DNA of 64,000 bases from Lachnospira pectinoschiza (GCF_020564355.1 NZ_JAJCRR010000003.1:124001-188000); one strand, 5' to 3'. Numbered from the stretch's first letter, positions 42,690 to 51,561 are shown. Numbers and translations: made by a program. The notes: generated by a model not told the origin, from the letters alone.

Positions 42690-43901
42690 ATGAAAAACAC
42701 AAAATTCAGTGTATTTAAACTGGCAGCTTGTATGCTTGCACTGGCAGGCTGCATATTGCTGTGGCCAAATCAGCAGACCTATGCCGCCGAACTTCAGAAG
42801 GATAATTATAATGGCTGGTATTATGAAAACGGACAGGCATATTGGTATGATAACGGTGTACTGGCACGGTCAAAAGAAGTTTATGATCCACAGACAGATG
42901 CATGGTATTGGTTTGAAGCAGATGGAACAATGGCAAGGGATAAGGATGTCTTTATTGTATTAAATGCAGACGGAACAGGAAAGTGGACACGTTACGACAG
43001 CGACGGCAGAATGGTAAAAGGAGAAAGCTACAAAAACGGTGCATGGTATTATTTTGATTTAACGACAGGTGCTATGGCAAAGGGTTTTGTTAATCTTCCA
43101 CAGTCAGATGATCCGAATGGCAAGTGGGTATACTATGATCCGATCACAGGAAGAATGCAGTATGGAGAGCAGTATATTGATGGATACTGGTATTATTTTG
43201 ATACAGCTACCGGAAAGATGGCGCATGGAATTACTAATATTCCGGATAATGATGATGCCGGCGGCAAATGGGTATATTATGATTCTACCACCGGAAGAAT
43301 GCAGTATGGGGAGCAGTATATTGACGGTAACCGGTATTATTTTGATACAGCTACCGGAAAGATGGCGCATGGAAAATATTACCGTGACGGTGCATATTAC
43401 TATTACGACACAGTAACCGGAATTATGCAGTACGGAGAACAGACAATTGATGGGGACGAATATTATTTTGATACAGAAACCGGAGCAATGGTTACCGGAG
43501 AAGTTGAACGTGATGGAAGGTACTACTATTATGATGATGAAACCGGAGCAATGCTGGGACTTGGTGAGCAGATTGTAAAATATGCAGAAAAATTTTTAGG
43601 TACACCTTATACGTGGGGAGGTACATCACCGGATACCGGATTTGACTGTTCGGGATTTACACAGTACGTATACAGTAATTTTGGAATAGATTTAGACAGG
43701 ACATCATCAGCACAGAGAAGACAGGGAGAAGCTGTAGATGAAGATGATATTATGCTGGGCGATCTGGTGTGCTATAGTGGACATGTTGCAATTTATGTAG
43801 GAAATGGACAGGTTATTCATTCACCACAGGAGGGCGAAGTGGTTAAAATTTCCAATATGCATATGATGTCGATTATAACGATTAGAAGATTTATAGATTA
43901 G
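42690..43901 (+). CDS. Secreted NlpC/P60 endopeptidase with choline-binding-like repeats
   Basis: A signal peptide (FKLAACMLALAGCILLW to TYAAE) is followed by about nine aromatic repeats (residues 38-290; WYYFD.TTG.MA.G pattern) like CW-binding repeats of clostridial and streptococcal surface proteins. These are not the YGWWY type. The C-terminal domain is NlpC/P60: catalytic Cys320 in FDCSGF, His365 in SGHVAIYVG and His377 in VIHSP. It should cut peptide cross-links of peptidoglycan outside the cell. LAGC looks like a lipobox but lies inside the hydrophobic core. AGGAAGGAAA precedes the ATG. Confidence 0.92.
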   Translation: MKNTKFSVFKLAACMLALAGCILLWPNQQTYAAELQKDNYNGWYYENGQAYWYDNGVLARSKEVYDPQTDAWYWFEADGTMARDKDVFIVLNADGTGKWTRYDSDGRMVKGESYKNGAWYYFDLTTGAMAKGFVNLPQSDDPNGKWVYYDPITGRMQYGEQYIDGYWYYFDTATGKMAHGITNIPDNDDAGGKWVYYDSTTGRMQYGEQYIDGNRYYFDTATGKMAHGKYYRDGAYYYYDTVTGIMQYGEQTIDGDEYYFDTETGAMVTGEVERDGRYYYYDDETGAMLGLGEQIVKYAEKFLGTPYTWGGTSPDTGFDCSGFTQYVYSNFGIDLDRTSSAQRRQGEAVDEDDIMLGDLVCYSGHVAIYVGNGQVIHSPQEGEVVKISNMHMMSIITIRRFID

Positions 43902-43922
43902 TTTTTCTTGCACAATGTATTT

Positions 43923-43969
43923 TTTTATGATAGTATACATAAAAGCGTATTGTGTATACTATCATAAAA
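43923..43969. other. 17-bp perfect inverted repeat between the NlpC/P60 and ATPase genes
   Basis: TTTTATGATAGTATACA and its exact complement are separated by 13 nt. The T tract is stronger on the minus strand. It may be an AT-rich terminator of the upstream gene or an operator for the ATPase-DUF4276 pair; the sequence alone does not decide. Confidence 0.7.
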
Positions 43970-43991
43970 TTTCAAACGGAGAGGTTGGTAT

Positions 43992-45218
43992 ATGGGTCGA
44001 ATAGCAGGAATACAGATTAAGAATTACGGTTCGTTAAAGAATATAAAACTGGGGAAATTATTAGGCGATAATAGCGGCAGGGAATTAACCAACATGAATG
44101 CCATTATAGGGCAGAGCGGAACGGGTAAGAGTACGCTTGCCGATGCGTTTGGCTTTTTAGCAGACTGTATGGAAAAAGGTGTTGAGACTGCATGCGATTT
44201 GAATAATCGCGGCGGATATGAAAGTATTATATCACAGGGGGTTAATGGCTCAATAGAATTTGAAATTTATTATCGTGAAACAAGTAATGAACCACCTATT
44301 ACATATGAACTGTGCATTGGGCTGGATAAATATGAAAGACCCATCGTAGAAAAAGAAAGACTTCGTCAAAGACGTGCAAATGAACGTTATGGACGTCCAA
44401 TGTCTTTTTTGTATCTGGAATATGGAAAAGGTTATGCGTTTAAAGGCGATAATAGTGGATTTGTAGAAGAAGAAAATAAGGAAATTGGGGAAAAAGTGGA
44501 TGTTGAGTTAGCAGATCCAAGGCAGCTGGGAATTGTAACATTAGGAGAGTTAAGAGAACATCCAAGAATTGTACGATTTAAAAACTTTTTGAAAAATTGG
44601 TATTTATGTTATTTTAGTCCGACGGCAGCGAGGGAAATTCCAAATGCGGGACCACAAAAGTATTTAAACCGTCTGGGAAATAATGTAAATAATGTTGCAC
44701 AATATCTGTATAGAGAGGACCCGAAAGATTTTATGAAGGTATTAAAGAGTATACAGACCAAGCTGCCGGGAATCCAGCAGATAACACCGGTTAAATTACA
44801 AAATGGCCAGTTAGTGCTGGAATTTTTAGAAAAAGGATTTAACAGGCCTTTTTATTCGCAGAAGATGTCAGACGGTACGTTGAAATTATTTGCATATTAC
44901 CTGTTATTGTATGAAAAAGATGCAAGACCATTGGTATTTATTGAAGAACCGGAGAATGGATTGTATCATAAGTATCTTTCTGATTTGGCAGCTCAGATGA
45001 AGAATAGTATTAAAAATACATATTCCAAGCAGTTATTTATTACTACACACAGTCCATTTTTTGTAAATGCACTGTCACCGGAAGAAGTATGGGTTTTACA
45101 GAAACAGGAAGACGGCTTCTCGACAATTACACGGGCTTCTGATTTTGAGTATGTGAAACAGTTATGTGAGTCAGAGGTTGAATTGGGAGATTTATGGTAC
45201 AGCAATTATTTTGGATAA
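43992..45218 (+). CDS. AAA family ATPase (OLD-like, AAA_21 type)
   Basis: A 408-residue SMC/OLD-type ATPase. The N-terminal IAGIQIKNYGSLKNIKL and Walker A GQSGTGKST (Lys46) are followed by a long insertion. The signature region is QKMSDGTLKLFAYYLLLY, Walker B is PLVFIEEPENGLYH (Glu318-319), and the switch is FITTHSPFFVNAL. It lacks the C-terminal TOPRIM of true OLD/GajA proteins, but the next gene encodes a DUF4276 protein with TOPRIM-like motifs, so the pair looks like a split OLD nuclease of the AbiL/RloB kind. An anti-phage role is inferred. Confidence 0.87.
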   Translation: MGRIAGIQIKNYGSLKNIKLGKLLGDNSGRELTNMNAIIGQSGTGKSTLADAFGFLADCMEKGVETACDLNNRGGYESIISQGVNGSIEFEIYYRETSNEPPITYELCIGLDKYERPIVEKERLRQRRANERYGRPMSFLYLEYGKGYAFKGDNSGFVEEENKEIGEKVDVELADPRQLGIVTLGELREHPRIVRFKNFLKNWYLCYFSPTAAREIPNAGPQKYLNRLGNNVNNVAQYLYREDPKDFMKVLKSIQTKLPGIQQITPVKLQNGQLVLEFLEKGFNRPFYSQKMSDGTLKLFAYYLLLYEKDARPLVFIEEPENGLYHKYLSDLAAQMKNSIKNTYSKQLFITTHSPFFVNALSPEEVWVLQKQEDGFSTITRASDFEYVKQLCESEVELGDLWYSNYFG

Positions 45219-45230
45219 TATGAGGTGGAT

Positions 45231-45905
45231 ATGGAAGAATATGCATACATTGAAATTTTGATAGAGGATCAGTCGGGAGAAATTCTTGTAAAAAATATAA
45301 TGGATAAGTATATAACTGAAGTTCCGGGTATCACGTACAAAATTCATAGTTTTAAGGGAATTGGTAAAATACCGAAAAAAGTGAATAAATTATCACAGGT
45401 TAAGACACAAAAATTATTAAATGATTTACCGATGTATTTAAAAGGAATTGGACGCACGCTGGAGAGTATGCCGGGTAAAAAAGCTATTTTTGTTATTCTT
45501 GATAGTGATGATACGGATTGTGCCGAATTAAAAAAAGATTTGGTTGAGATGTATGTAAAATCAGGAGTAACCGTTGATGTGTATTTTTGTATTGCAATAG
45601 AAGAAATGGAAGCGTGGCTTCTAGGGGATGAGAAAGCAATAGAAGAAGCATATCCACAGGCCAAAATGCCGTTGTTAAGAAAATACGTTCAGGATAGTAT
45701 TGTAGGAACATGGGAGTATTTGGCGGATGTAGTTTATAGCGGCGGTGTGAATGCCTTAAAAAAGAAAGCGGAGTCTTATTATGAGATAGGGTTGTTTAAA
45801 TGTGAATGCGCCGGAAATATTGGAATGTATTTAAATATTCATGAAAATAAATCACCAAGTTTTAATTATTTTATAAATAAGCTGAATGATTTTTGTGAAG
45901 TTTAG
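45231..45905 (+). CDS. DUF4276/RloB-like TOPRIM-type protein
   Basis: A 224-residue protein placed 12 nt after the ATPase. The ATG start has GAGG five bases upstream; GTG at 45225 is a poorer choice. AYIEILIEDQSGEILVKNIM has the acidic motif of TOPRIM-like domains, FVILDSDDTDCAELKKDL the second D-x-D motif, and IAIEEMEAWLLGDEKAIEEAYPQA is the hallmark of DUF4276. It probably is the nuclease partner of the ATPase. A strong terminator follows, so the two form a closed operon. Confidence 0.83.
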   Translation: MEEYAYIEILIEDQSGEILVKNIMDKYITEVPGITYKIHSFKGIGKIPKKVNKLSQVKTQKLLNDLPMYLKGIGRTLESMPGKKAIFVILDSDDTDCAELKKDLVEMYVKSGVTVDVYFCIAIEEMEAWLLGDEKAIEEAYPQAKMPLLRKYVQDSIVGTWEYLADVVYSGGVNALKKKAESYYEIGLFKCECAGNIGMYLNIHENKSPSFNYFINKLNDFCEV

Positions 45906-45918
45906 TTTAGAATAATTC

Positions 45919-45976
45919 ATATAACGCAGCAAAAGAGCCACAGCACGTGTCCTCTTTTCCTGCGTTATATTTTTTT
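45919..45976 (+). terminator. Strong intrinsic terminator after the ATPase pair
   Basis: ATATAACGCAG pairs with CTGCGTTATAT, with an inner AAAAGAG/CTCTTTT stem, followed by seven T. The outer stem repeats that of the terminator at 37420. Confidence 0.93.
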
Positions 45977-45985
45977 AATACATTC

Positions 45986-46019
45986 ACCTATTGACATAGT
46001 AGGTAGATAGGAATATTAT
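45986..46019 (+). promoter_or_regulatory. Promoter and candidate Rrf2 operator of the suf operon
   Basis: TTGACA (45991), 17-bp spacer, TATTAT (46014). An inverted repeat ACCTA/TAGGT (45986-45990 and 46000-46004) covers the -35 box, where the Rrf2 regulator encoded next could bind and repress itself and suf. Confidence 0.75.
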
Positions 46020-46051
46020 CTTGATAAAACAAAGGATTGGAGAACAGGCGT

Positions 46052-46501
46052 ATGATGATTTCTTCAAAGGGCAGGTATGCCCTGCGGGTTATGGTATTTC
46101 TTGCGGAGCATAACTCAGATGAATATGTACCGCTAAAAGAAATATCGGAAAAAGAGCAGATTTCACAGAAGTATCTGGAGAGCATTGCAAGAATGTTGTC
46201 CAAAGAACATTTAATAGAAGGCATCAGCGGACACGGCGGAGGTTACCGGCTGGCAAGAAAACCGGAAGATTACCGGATTAGTGAAATATTGAGACTGACG
46301 GAAGGAACACTTGCACCGGTATCCTGCTTAAAGGACGATGCAGTGCCCTGCGACAGGGCAGGTGACTGCTGTACACTGCCAATCTGGAAAGGGCTGGCGG
46401 AGCTTGTGGATAAATATTTTGACAGCATGACACTGAAAGAAGTCGCAGAGAATGCCAGACAGCAGATGATACAAAATCAGAGATCAAATGAAAAAAGTTG
46501 A
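46052..46501 (+). CDS. Rrf2 family transcriptional regulator (IscR-like)
   Basis: A 149-residue winged-helix regulator: MISSKGRYALRVMVFLAEH start, recognition helix in EKEQISQKYLESIARML, wing GGYRLA. The cysteines of VSCLKDDAVPCDRAGDCC fit an iron-sulfur cluster sensor like IscR. The start is the ATG nine bases after GGAG; the longer TTG frame is less likely. It stands in front of sufC with its own promoter, so it most likely senses cluster status and controls the suf genes. The same-strand gap of about 105 nt holds no obvious promoter, so read-through is expected. Confidence 0.92.
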   Translation: MMISSKGRYALRVMVFLAEHNSDEYVPLKEISEKEQISQKYLESIARMLSKEHLIEGISGHGGGYRLARKPEDYRISEILRLTEGTLAPVSCLKDDAVPCDRAGDCCTLPIWKGLAELVDKYFDSMTLKEVAENARQQMIQNQRSNEKS

Positions 46502-46512
46502 TACAATATTAC

Positions 46513-46540
46513 CCTGCCGGATACAAACAGGCAGGTTTGT
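46513..46540. promoter_or_regulatory. Two overlapping, mutually exclusive hairpins between the regulator and sufC
   Basis: CCTGCC (46513) can pair with GGCAGG (46530-46535), and ACAAAC (46523) can pair with GTTTGT (46535-46540). The two stems overlap, so only one can form. No T tract follows. A role in read-through or processing of the suf message is speculative. Confidence 0.35.
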
Positions 46541-46606
46541 GTCACAACAAAAATACACATAAAACAGCTTGCAATTAGGGTGATATAAAAATCAGGAGGA
46601 ACAATC

Positions 46607-47365
46607 ATGTCAGAAAAAGAATTACTGAATGTAAAAGATTTAGTTGTAGATGTAGAGGAAAAGGAAATTTTACACGGGGTCAACCTTACGATTCGTCCGG
46701 GAGAAACCCACGTACTTATGGGACCGAACGGAACCGGTAAATCTACACTGGGCTATACATTGCTTGGCAATCCACGCTACACGGTAAAGCAGGGGGAAAT
46801 CCGGTTTGACGGAAAAAATATCACCGCAGAACCGGTCAATGAGCGTGCAAAGGCAGGCATCTTTTTATCTTTCCAGAATCCGCTGGAAGTGCCGGGTGTG
46901 ACACTAAGCTCCTTTATCAGAAATGCGGTAGAGCAAAAGACCGGCAAAAGAATCCGTCTGTGGGAGTTTAAAAAGCAGCTGGAAGCGGCAATGGAACTGC
47001 TTGATATGGATAAGTCGTATGCAGAGCGTGATTTGAATGTCGGATTTTCCGGCGGTGAAAAAAAGAAAGCTGAGATTTTACAGCTCTTAATGTTAAAGCC
47101 AAAGCTGGCAATTCTTGATGAAACCGACTCCGGCCTGGATGTTGATGCCGTGCGCACTGTATCAGCCGGTATCCGTGAATATCAGAAAAACAGCGAAGGC
47201 AGTCTGCTGGTTATCACACACAGCACAAAAATTCTGGAATCCCTTCCGGTAGATTATACACATGTTATGGTGGAAGGAAAAATCATTAAGACAGGCGGCG
47301 CAGAGCTTGTTGATGAGATTAATGAAAGCGGTTTTGCAGGCTACGAGGCAGAGGAACACAGGTAG
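46607..47365 (+). CDS. sufC: SUF iron-sulfur assembly ATPase
   Basis: A 252-residue ABC-type ATPase without membrane part, which powers the SufBCD scaffold. Walker A GPNGTGKST is at about 40-48, the Q-loop in FLSFQNPLEVPGV, the signature VGFSGGEKKKAEIL, Walker B LAILDETDSGLDVDAV, and the H-loop VITHSTKI. AGGAGG lies 8 nt upstream. It is the first suf gene in the operon. Confidence 0.97.
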   Translation: MSEKELLNVKDLVVDVEEKEILHGVNLTIRPGETHVLMGPNGTGKSTLGYTLLGNPRYTVKQGEIRFDGKNITAEPVNERAKAGIFLSFQNPLEVPGVTLSSFIRNAVEQKTGKRIRLWEFKKQLEAAMELLDMDKSYAERDLNVGFSGGEKKKAEILQLLMLKPKLAILDETDSGLDVDAVRTVSAGIREYQKNSEGSLLVITHSTKILESLPVDYTHVMVEGKIIKTGGAELVDEINESGFAGYEAEEHR

Positions 47366-47416
47366 GAAAGCAGAGAATCAAGCATACAGCAAACAGCGGA
47401 AAGGGAGTAACAGGCG

Positions 47417-48823
47417 ATGAAAGAAAAAAGCTATGTGGAAGACATCGACAGAAGCGTTTATGATTTCAAAGATGATGAAAAAGATGCGTATAAATTGCAG
47501 GCGGGTCTGACGCCGGAGATTGTAGAAAAATTATCAAAAGAAAAAAATGACCCGGTATGGATGCAGAACTTCCGTTTACAGGCATTACAGATTTACAATG
47601 AAATGCCCGTACCGGACTGGGGACCGTCGATTGAAGGACTGGATATGGCAAATATCGTGACCTATGTCCGTCCGAATACGAATATGAAAGCAAAATGGTC
47701 AGACGTACCGGAAGACATTAAAAATACATTTGAGCGGCTCGGTATCCCGCAGGCAGAGCGGAAATCCCTTGCCGGTGTCGGCGCGCAGTACGACTCTGAA
47801 CTGGTATACCACAATGTGCGCGAGGAGGTTGCGGCACAGGGAGTTGTATACACGGATATGGAGAGTGCCTTAAAAGGCGAATATGCCGACATGGTACAGA
47901 AGCATTTTATGAAGCTGGTAAAGCCGAACGACCACAAATTTGCGGCACTGCACGGTGCAGTATGGTCCGGCGGTTCATTTGTGTATGTGCCAAAGGGGGT
48001 ATCGGTAGAAATTCCGTTACAGTCGTATTTCCGGTTAAATGCGCCGGGAGCAGGACAGTTTGAGCATACGCTGATTATTGTGGATGAGGGCGCAGACCTG
48101 CATTTTATCGAGGGCTGTTCCGCACCGAAATATAACGTGGCAAATCTACATGCAGGCTGTGTGGAACTGTTTGTCGGCAAAAATGCAAGACTGCGGTATT
48201 CTACGATTGAAAACTGGTCAAAGAATATGTACAACTTAAATACAAAGCGCGCACTCGTTGAAGAAGGCGGCACGATTGAATGGGTTTCAGGTTCATTTGG
48301 TTCGCACGTTTCTTACCTGTATCCGATGAGCATTTTAAAGGGCAAGGGCGCAAAAATGGAGTTTACAGGCATTACATTTGCAGGAAAAGGACAAAATCTG
48401 GATACCGGAGCCAAGGTTGTACACAGTGCGCCGGATACCAGCTCTTATATTAATACAAAGTCGATTTCAAAGGACGGCGGTATTTCGACATTCCGATCTT
48501 GCGTTGTAGTGGCAAAGAATGCGAAGAACGCAAAGTCTTCCGTATCCTGCCAGTCCCTGATGTTAGATGCCATATCCCGCTCGGATACGATTCCGGCGAT
48601 GGATATCCGCACAAAGGATGCCAATGTCGGACATGAAGCGCAGATTGGCAGTATTAGTGATGAAGCCGTATTTTATCTGATGTCCCGCGGCATGAGCGAG
48701 GAAGATGCGAGAGCCTGCATTGTCAGTGGATTTGCAGACAATGTATCAAAGGAGCTGCCACTGGAATATGCGGTTGAAATGAACAATCTGATTCGGTTGG
48801 AGATGAAGGGCAGTATTGGCTAG
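47417..48823 (+). CDS. sufB: SUF scaffold protein SufB
   Basis: A 468-residue SufB with the typical YVPKGVSVEIPLQSYFRLN, the beta-helix core (IEGCSAPKYNVANLHAGCVE, SSVSCQSLMLDAISRSDTIP) and the C-terminal helices (ISDEAVFYLMSRGMSEEDAR). It carries the nascent [4Fe-4S] cluster with SufC and SufD; conserved Cys in EGCSAP and SCQSL are candidate ligands. Length is normal for Firmicutes. Confidence 0.97.
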   Translation: MKEKSYVEDIDRSVYDFKDDEKDAYKLQAGLTPEIVEKLSKEKNDPVWMQNFRLQALQIYNEMPVPDWGPSIEGLDMANIVTYVRPNTNMKAKWSDVPEDIKNTFERLGIPQAERKSLAGVGAQYDSELVYHNVREEVAAQGVVYTDMESALKGEYADMVQKHFMKLVKPNDHKFAALHGAVWSGGSFVYVPKGVSVEIPLQSYFRLNAPGAGQFEHTLIIVDEGADLHFIEGCSAPKYNVANLHAGCVELFVGKNARLRYSTIENWSKNMYNLNTKRALVEEGGTIEWVSGSFGSHVSYLYPMSILKGKGAKMEFTGITFAGKGQNLDTGAKVVHSAPDTSSYINTKSISKDGGISTFRSCVVVAKNAKNAKSSVSCQSLMLDAISRSDTIPAMDIRTKDANVGHEAQIGSISDEAVFYLMSRGMSEEDARACIVSGFADNVSKELPLEYAVEMNNLIRLEMKGSIG

Positions 48824-48844
48824 AAATGCGGAATGGAGATTAAT

Positions 48845-49942
48845 ATGAAAGAAACAGTGAATATAAAAATAAATCAGTTACCGTCTAAGACATGGCACTG
48901 GCTGAAATTAAATGAAACGAATTTTGCATGGACCGATGAAGCACAGGGCTGTACAATTGTAAAAAAAGAAAGCACAGAAAACGAAGCATTATCGGGCGGT
49001 AAAGAAACAGCAGAAGCATTGGCGGACATTAAAGCTTTCGAAGCTGTGGAAACCGGAGCGGGACGTCAGGCAGACTGCGTGTTTAAGGCAGTGGCGCCGG
49101 AAAGAATAACGGCGGCAGCAGGCAGAGAACCGGAAAATCCTGTGGTATATGAAATCAGCGGCACAGATACGGCATCTGCCGGTATGTTAGACATTTATGC
49201 AGAGGAAAACAGCCGGATTACGGTTGTGGAGCGCTTTACGAAAAAGACCCCGGAAGATACTAATCTGGCATTCCGTACACGCATGATTGCGGCAAAAAAC
49301 AGCAAAATCCGTCTGGTGCAGGTCATAGCCCTCGGCGAGGAGCAGCCCCTTTTATCCGATACAGGCTGTGTCTGTGATGAAAATGCGCAGGTCGAGCTGT
49401 TGCAGTTATTTATCGGCAAGGGTCATGTATACAACGGCGTGCGTACAGATTTAAAGGGCGAGCGTGCGGATTTTCAGGTGCAGACAGGCTATCTTGTGCA
49501 GAATACCCAGCTTTTGGATATAAATTATATTGTAAATCACATCGGCAAGAAGACAACCAGCAATGTGACGGCAGACGGCACGTTAAAAGATGCCGCACAC
49601 AAAGTATTCCGCGGTTCGATTGATTTTAAACGCGGCGCTTCGGGTGCAAAGGGAACGGAAAGCGAACAGGTACTGCTTCTGGGCGATGATGTCATCAATC
49701 AGACCATTCCGCTGATTCTTTGTGCGGAAGAAGATGTAGAAGGCAATCACGGTGCGGCAATCGGCGAACTTGATGAAGAAACACTGTTATATTTTGCGGC
49801 AAGGGGCATTGATAAAAAACATGCCGAAGATATTATGACACGGGCAAAGCTTGAACTTTTAACCCATAAGATTGACGATGAAGAAACAAAGGAATTTGCG
49901 GAAGAGCAGTTAAGTGAGGTATTGACAGATGACAGCTTATGA
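48845..49942 (+). CDS. sufD: SUF scaffold protein SufD
   Basis: A 365-residue SufB paralogue. The start is set at the ATG six bases behind GGAG; another ATG 12 nt upstream is open. It keeps the beta-helix and C-terminal YFAARGIDKKHAEDIMTRA but lacks SufB's cysteine set. VTADGTLKDAAHKVFRGSIDF is typical for the family. It pairs with SufB on SufC. The last 14 nt overlap sufS. Confidence 0.93.
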   Translation: MKETVNIKINQLPSKTWHWLKLNETNFAWTDEAQGCTIVKKESTENEALSGGKETAEALADIKAFEAVETGAGRQADCVFKAVAPERITAAAGREPENPVVYEISGTDTASAGMLDIYAEENSRITVVERFTKKTPEDTNLAFRTRMIAAKNSKIRLVQVIALGEEQPLLSDTGCVCDENAQVELLQLFIGKGHVYNGVRTDLKGERADFQVQTGYLVQNTQLLDINYIVNHIGKKTTSNVTADGTLKDAAHKVFRGSIDFKRGASGAKGTESEQVLLLGDDVINQTIPLILCAEEDVEGNHGAAIGELDEETLLYFAARGIDKKHAEDIMTRAKLELLTHKIDDEETKEFAEEQLSEVLTDDSL

Positions 49943-51146
49943 TTACAGACAGGATTTTCCCCTGTTACGGGAAAATAAAACGGTTTATATTGATAATGCG
50001 GCAACGGCACAGCGGCCGGACTGCGTACTGGAAGCAGAAAAGCGGTTTTACGAAAAGGCAAATGCCAATCCCCTGCGCGGATTTTATCCGTTGAGCCTTG
50101 CGGCGACCGAGCAGTACGAAGAAGCAAGAAAGACCGTGCAGAAATTTATTCATGCGAAATCTTCCAAAGAGATTATTTTTACAAGAAATACGACAGAAAG
50201 CTTAAATCTGGTGGCATACAGCTACGGCCTTTCAAACCTGCGTGAGGGTGATGAAATTGTGGTTAGTATTATGGAACACCACAGCAACCTGCTTCCGTGG
50301 CAGATGGTGGCAAGACAGACCGGCGCAGTATTAAAATTTCTGGAATGTACACAGGAAGGAACGCTTCCTGACGAGGTGCTTGAAGCTGCGATTACGGAAA
50401 AGACAAAGCTTGTGGCAGTTGCACAGGTATCCAATGTCTTAGGCTGTGTCAATCCGGTTGAAAAAATCGTAAAACTGGCGCATGAAAAAGGCGCGGTTGT
50501 GGTTGTCGATGCCGCACAGAGCGCACCGCATATGCCGGTGGACGTAACGGCACTCGATGTCGATTTTCTCGCATTTTCGGGTCACAAACTCATGGGACCG
50601 ATGGGAATCGGTGTATTATACGGAAAAGAAGAACTGTTAGAGAAAATGCCGCCATTTTTAACGGGCGGAGAAATGATTTCCACCGTGACAAGAGAAGGCG
50701 CAACGTATGCTAAACTGCCGCACAAATTTGAAGCGGGTACGGTCAATGCGGCAGGGGCTGCCGGACTTGCGGCGGCAATCCGCTATGTTGAAAAAATCGG
50801 CTTTGATACGATTATGGCAAAGGAAGAAGCACTTACAAAACGCGCCATGGAGGGTTTAAAGAAAGTGCCGCATCTGCATATTTTAGGCGATGAAGCTCCT
50901 GAAAATCATACGGGAATAGTTGCATTTACAATAGAAGGCGTACACCCGCATGATGTCAGCGAAATCCTTTCATCAGACGGAATTGATGTGCGTGCGGGAC
51001 ATCACTGCGCACAGCCGCTTTTAGAGTATCTGGGGGTACACAACGCAACGCGCGCAAGCTTTATGTTTTATAATACGCCGGAGGAAGTGGATGCATTTGT
51101 AGAAAGCACGGCGCAAATCAGAAGGAGAATGGGATATGGAGAATAG
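49929..51146 (+). CDS. sufS: Cysteine desulfurase SufS
   Basis: A 405-residue PLP enzyme (class V aminotransferase fold) that takes sulfur from cysteine. The PLP lysine is Lys220 in FSGHKLMGP; the active Cys360 is in RAGHHCAQPLL with the short loop of group II desulfurases. FTRNTTESLNLVAYS and VVDAAQSAPHMPVDV are further family marks. It hands persulfide sulfur to SufU, encoded directly after with an 11-nt overlap. Confidence 0.97.
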   Translation: MTAYDYRQDFPLLRENKTVYIDNAATAQRPDCVLEAEKRFYEKANANPLRGFYPLSLAATEQYEEARKTVQKFIHAKSSKEIIFTRNTTESLNLVAYSYGLSNLREGDEIVVSIMEHHSNLLPWQMVARQTGAVLKFLECTQEGTLPDEVLEAAITEKTKLVAVAQVSNVLGCVNPVEKIVKLAHEKGAVVVVDAAQSAPHMPVDVTALDVDFLAFSGHKLMGPMGIGVLYGKEELLEKMPPFLTGGEMISTVTREGATYAKLPHKFEAGTVNAAGAAGLAAAIRYVEKIGFDTIMAKEEALTKRAMEGLKKVPHLHILGDEAPENHTGIVAFTIEGVHPHDVSEILSSDGIDVRAGHHCAQPLLEYLGVHNATRASFMFYNTPEEVDAFVESTAQIRRRMGYGE

Positions 51147-51561
51147 AAGCTTTTATAATGAAATTCTGACGGAACACAATATGCGCCCGGAATTTAAACA
51201 CGACCTGCCGGATGCCAATATCGTACTGGAAGGGGTCAATCCGAACTGCGGCGATGATATCTGGCTGAAATTAAAAGTAGAAAACGGTATCATTAAAGAC
51301 GGCGCATTTGTCGGGGACGGCTGTGCCATTTCACAGGCATCGGCAGACATTATGCTCGGCATGATTATCGGAAAGTCTAAAGAAGAGGCACTGCGCCTCG
51401 GAAAGCTGTTTTTACGCATGATTCAGGGCGAAGCAGATGACGAAGAAATCGAACAGCTTGAAGAAGCTTCGGCGTTAAAAGATATTGCCCATATGCCTGC
51501 GCGTGTAAAATGTGCCGTTCTTGGCTGGCATACGCTGGAAGAAGCGTTAAAAAAACTTTGA
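51136..51561 (+). CDS. sufU: Sulfur-transfer protein SufU
   Basis: A 141-residue zinc-dependent sulfurtransferase of the IscU-like fold. Three conserved cysteines are seen in NPNCGDDIWL, GDGCAISQAS and VKCAVLGWHTLEEAL, and the SufU-type insertion before the last Cys is present. It accepts sulfur from SufS and passes it to SufBCD. It closes the suf operon; a promoter for the next gene overlaps its stop codon. Confidence 0.96.
   Translation: MENRSFYNEILTEHNMRPEFKHDLPDANIVLEGVNPNCGDDIWLKLKVENGIIKDGAFVGDGCAISQASADIMLGMIIGKSKEEALRLGKLFLRMIQGEADDEEIEQLEEASALKDIAHMPARVKCAVLGWHTLEEALKKL

Noticed and set aside
42726..42732. LAGC lipobox in the NlpC/P60 protein
   Set aside because: The Cys lies in the middle of the hydrophobic core, with a better signal peptidase I site after it (TYA-AE).
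37420..45976. Matching terminator stems as attachment sites of an integrative element
   Set aside because: No integrase or recombinase gene lies between them, and both have all the properties of ordinary terminators.
47662..48273. Minus-strand open frame of about 200 codons
   Set aside because: Lies wholly inside sufB, which has every family motif; no signal of its own.
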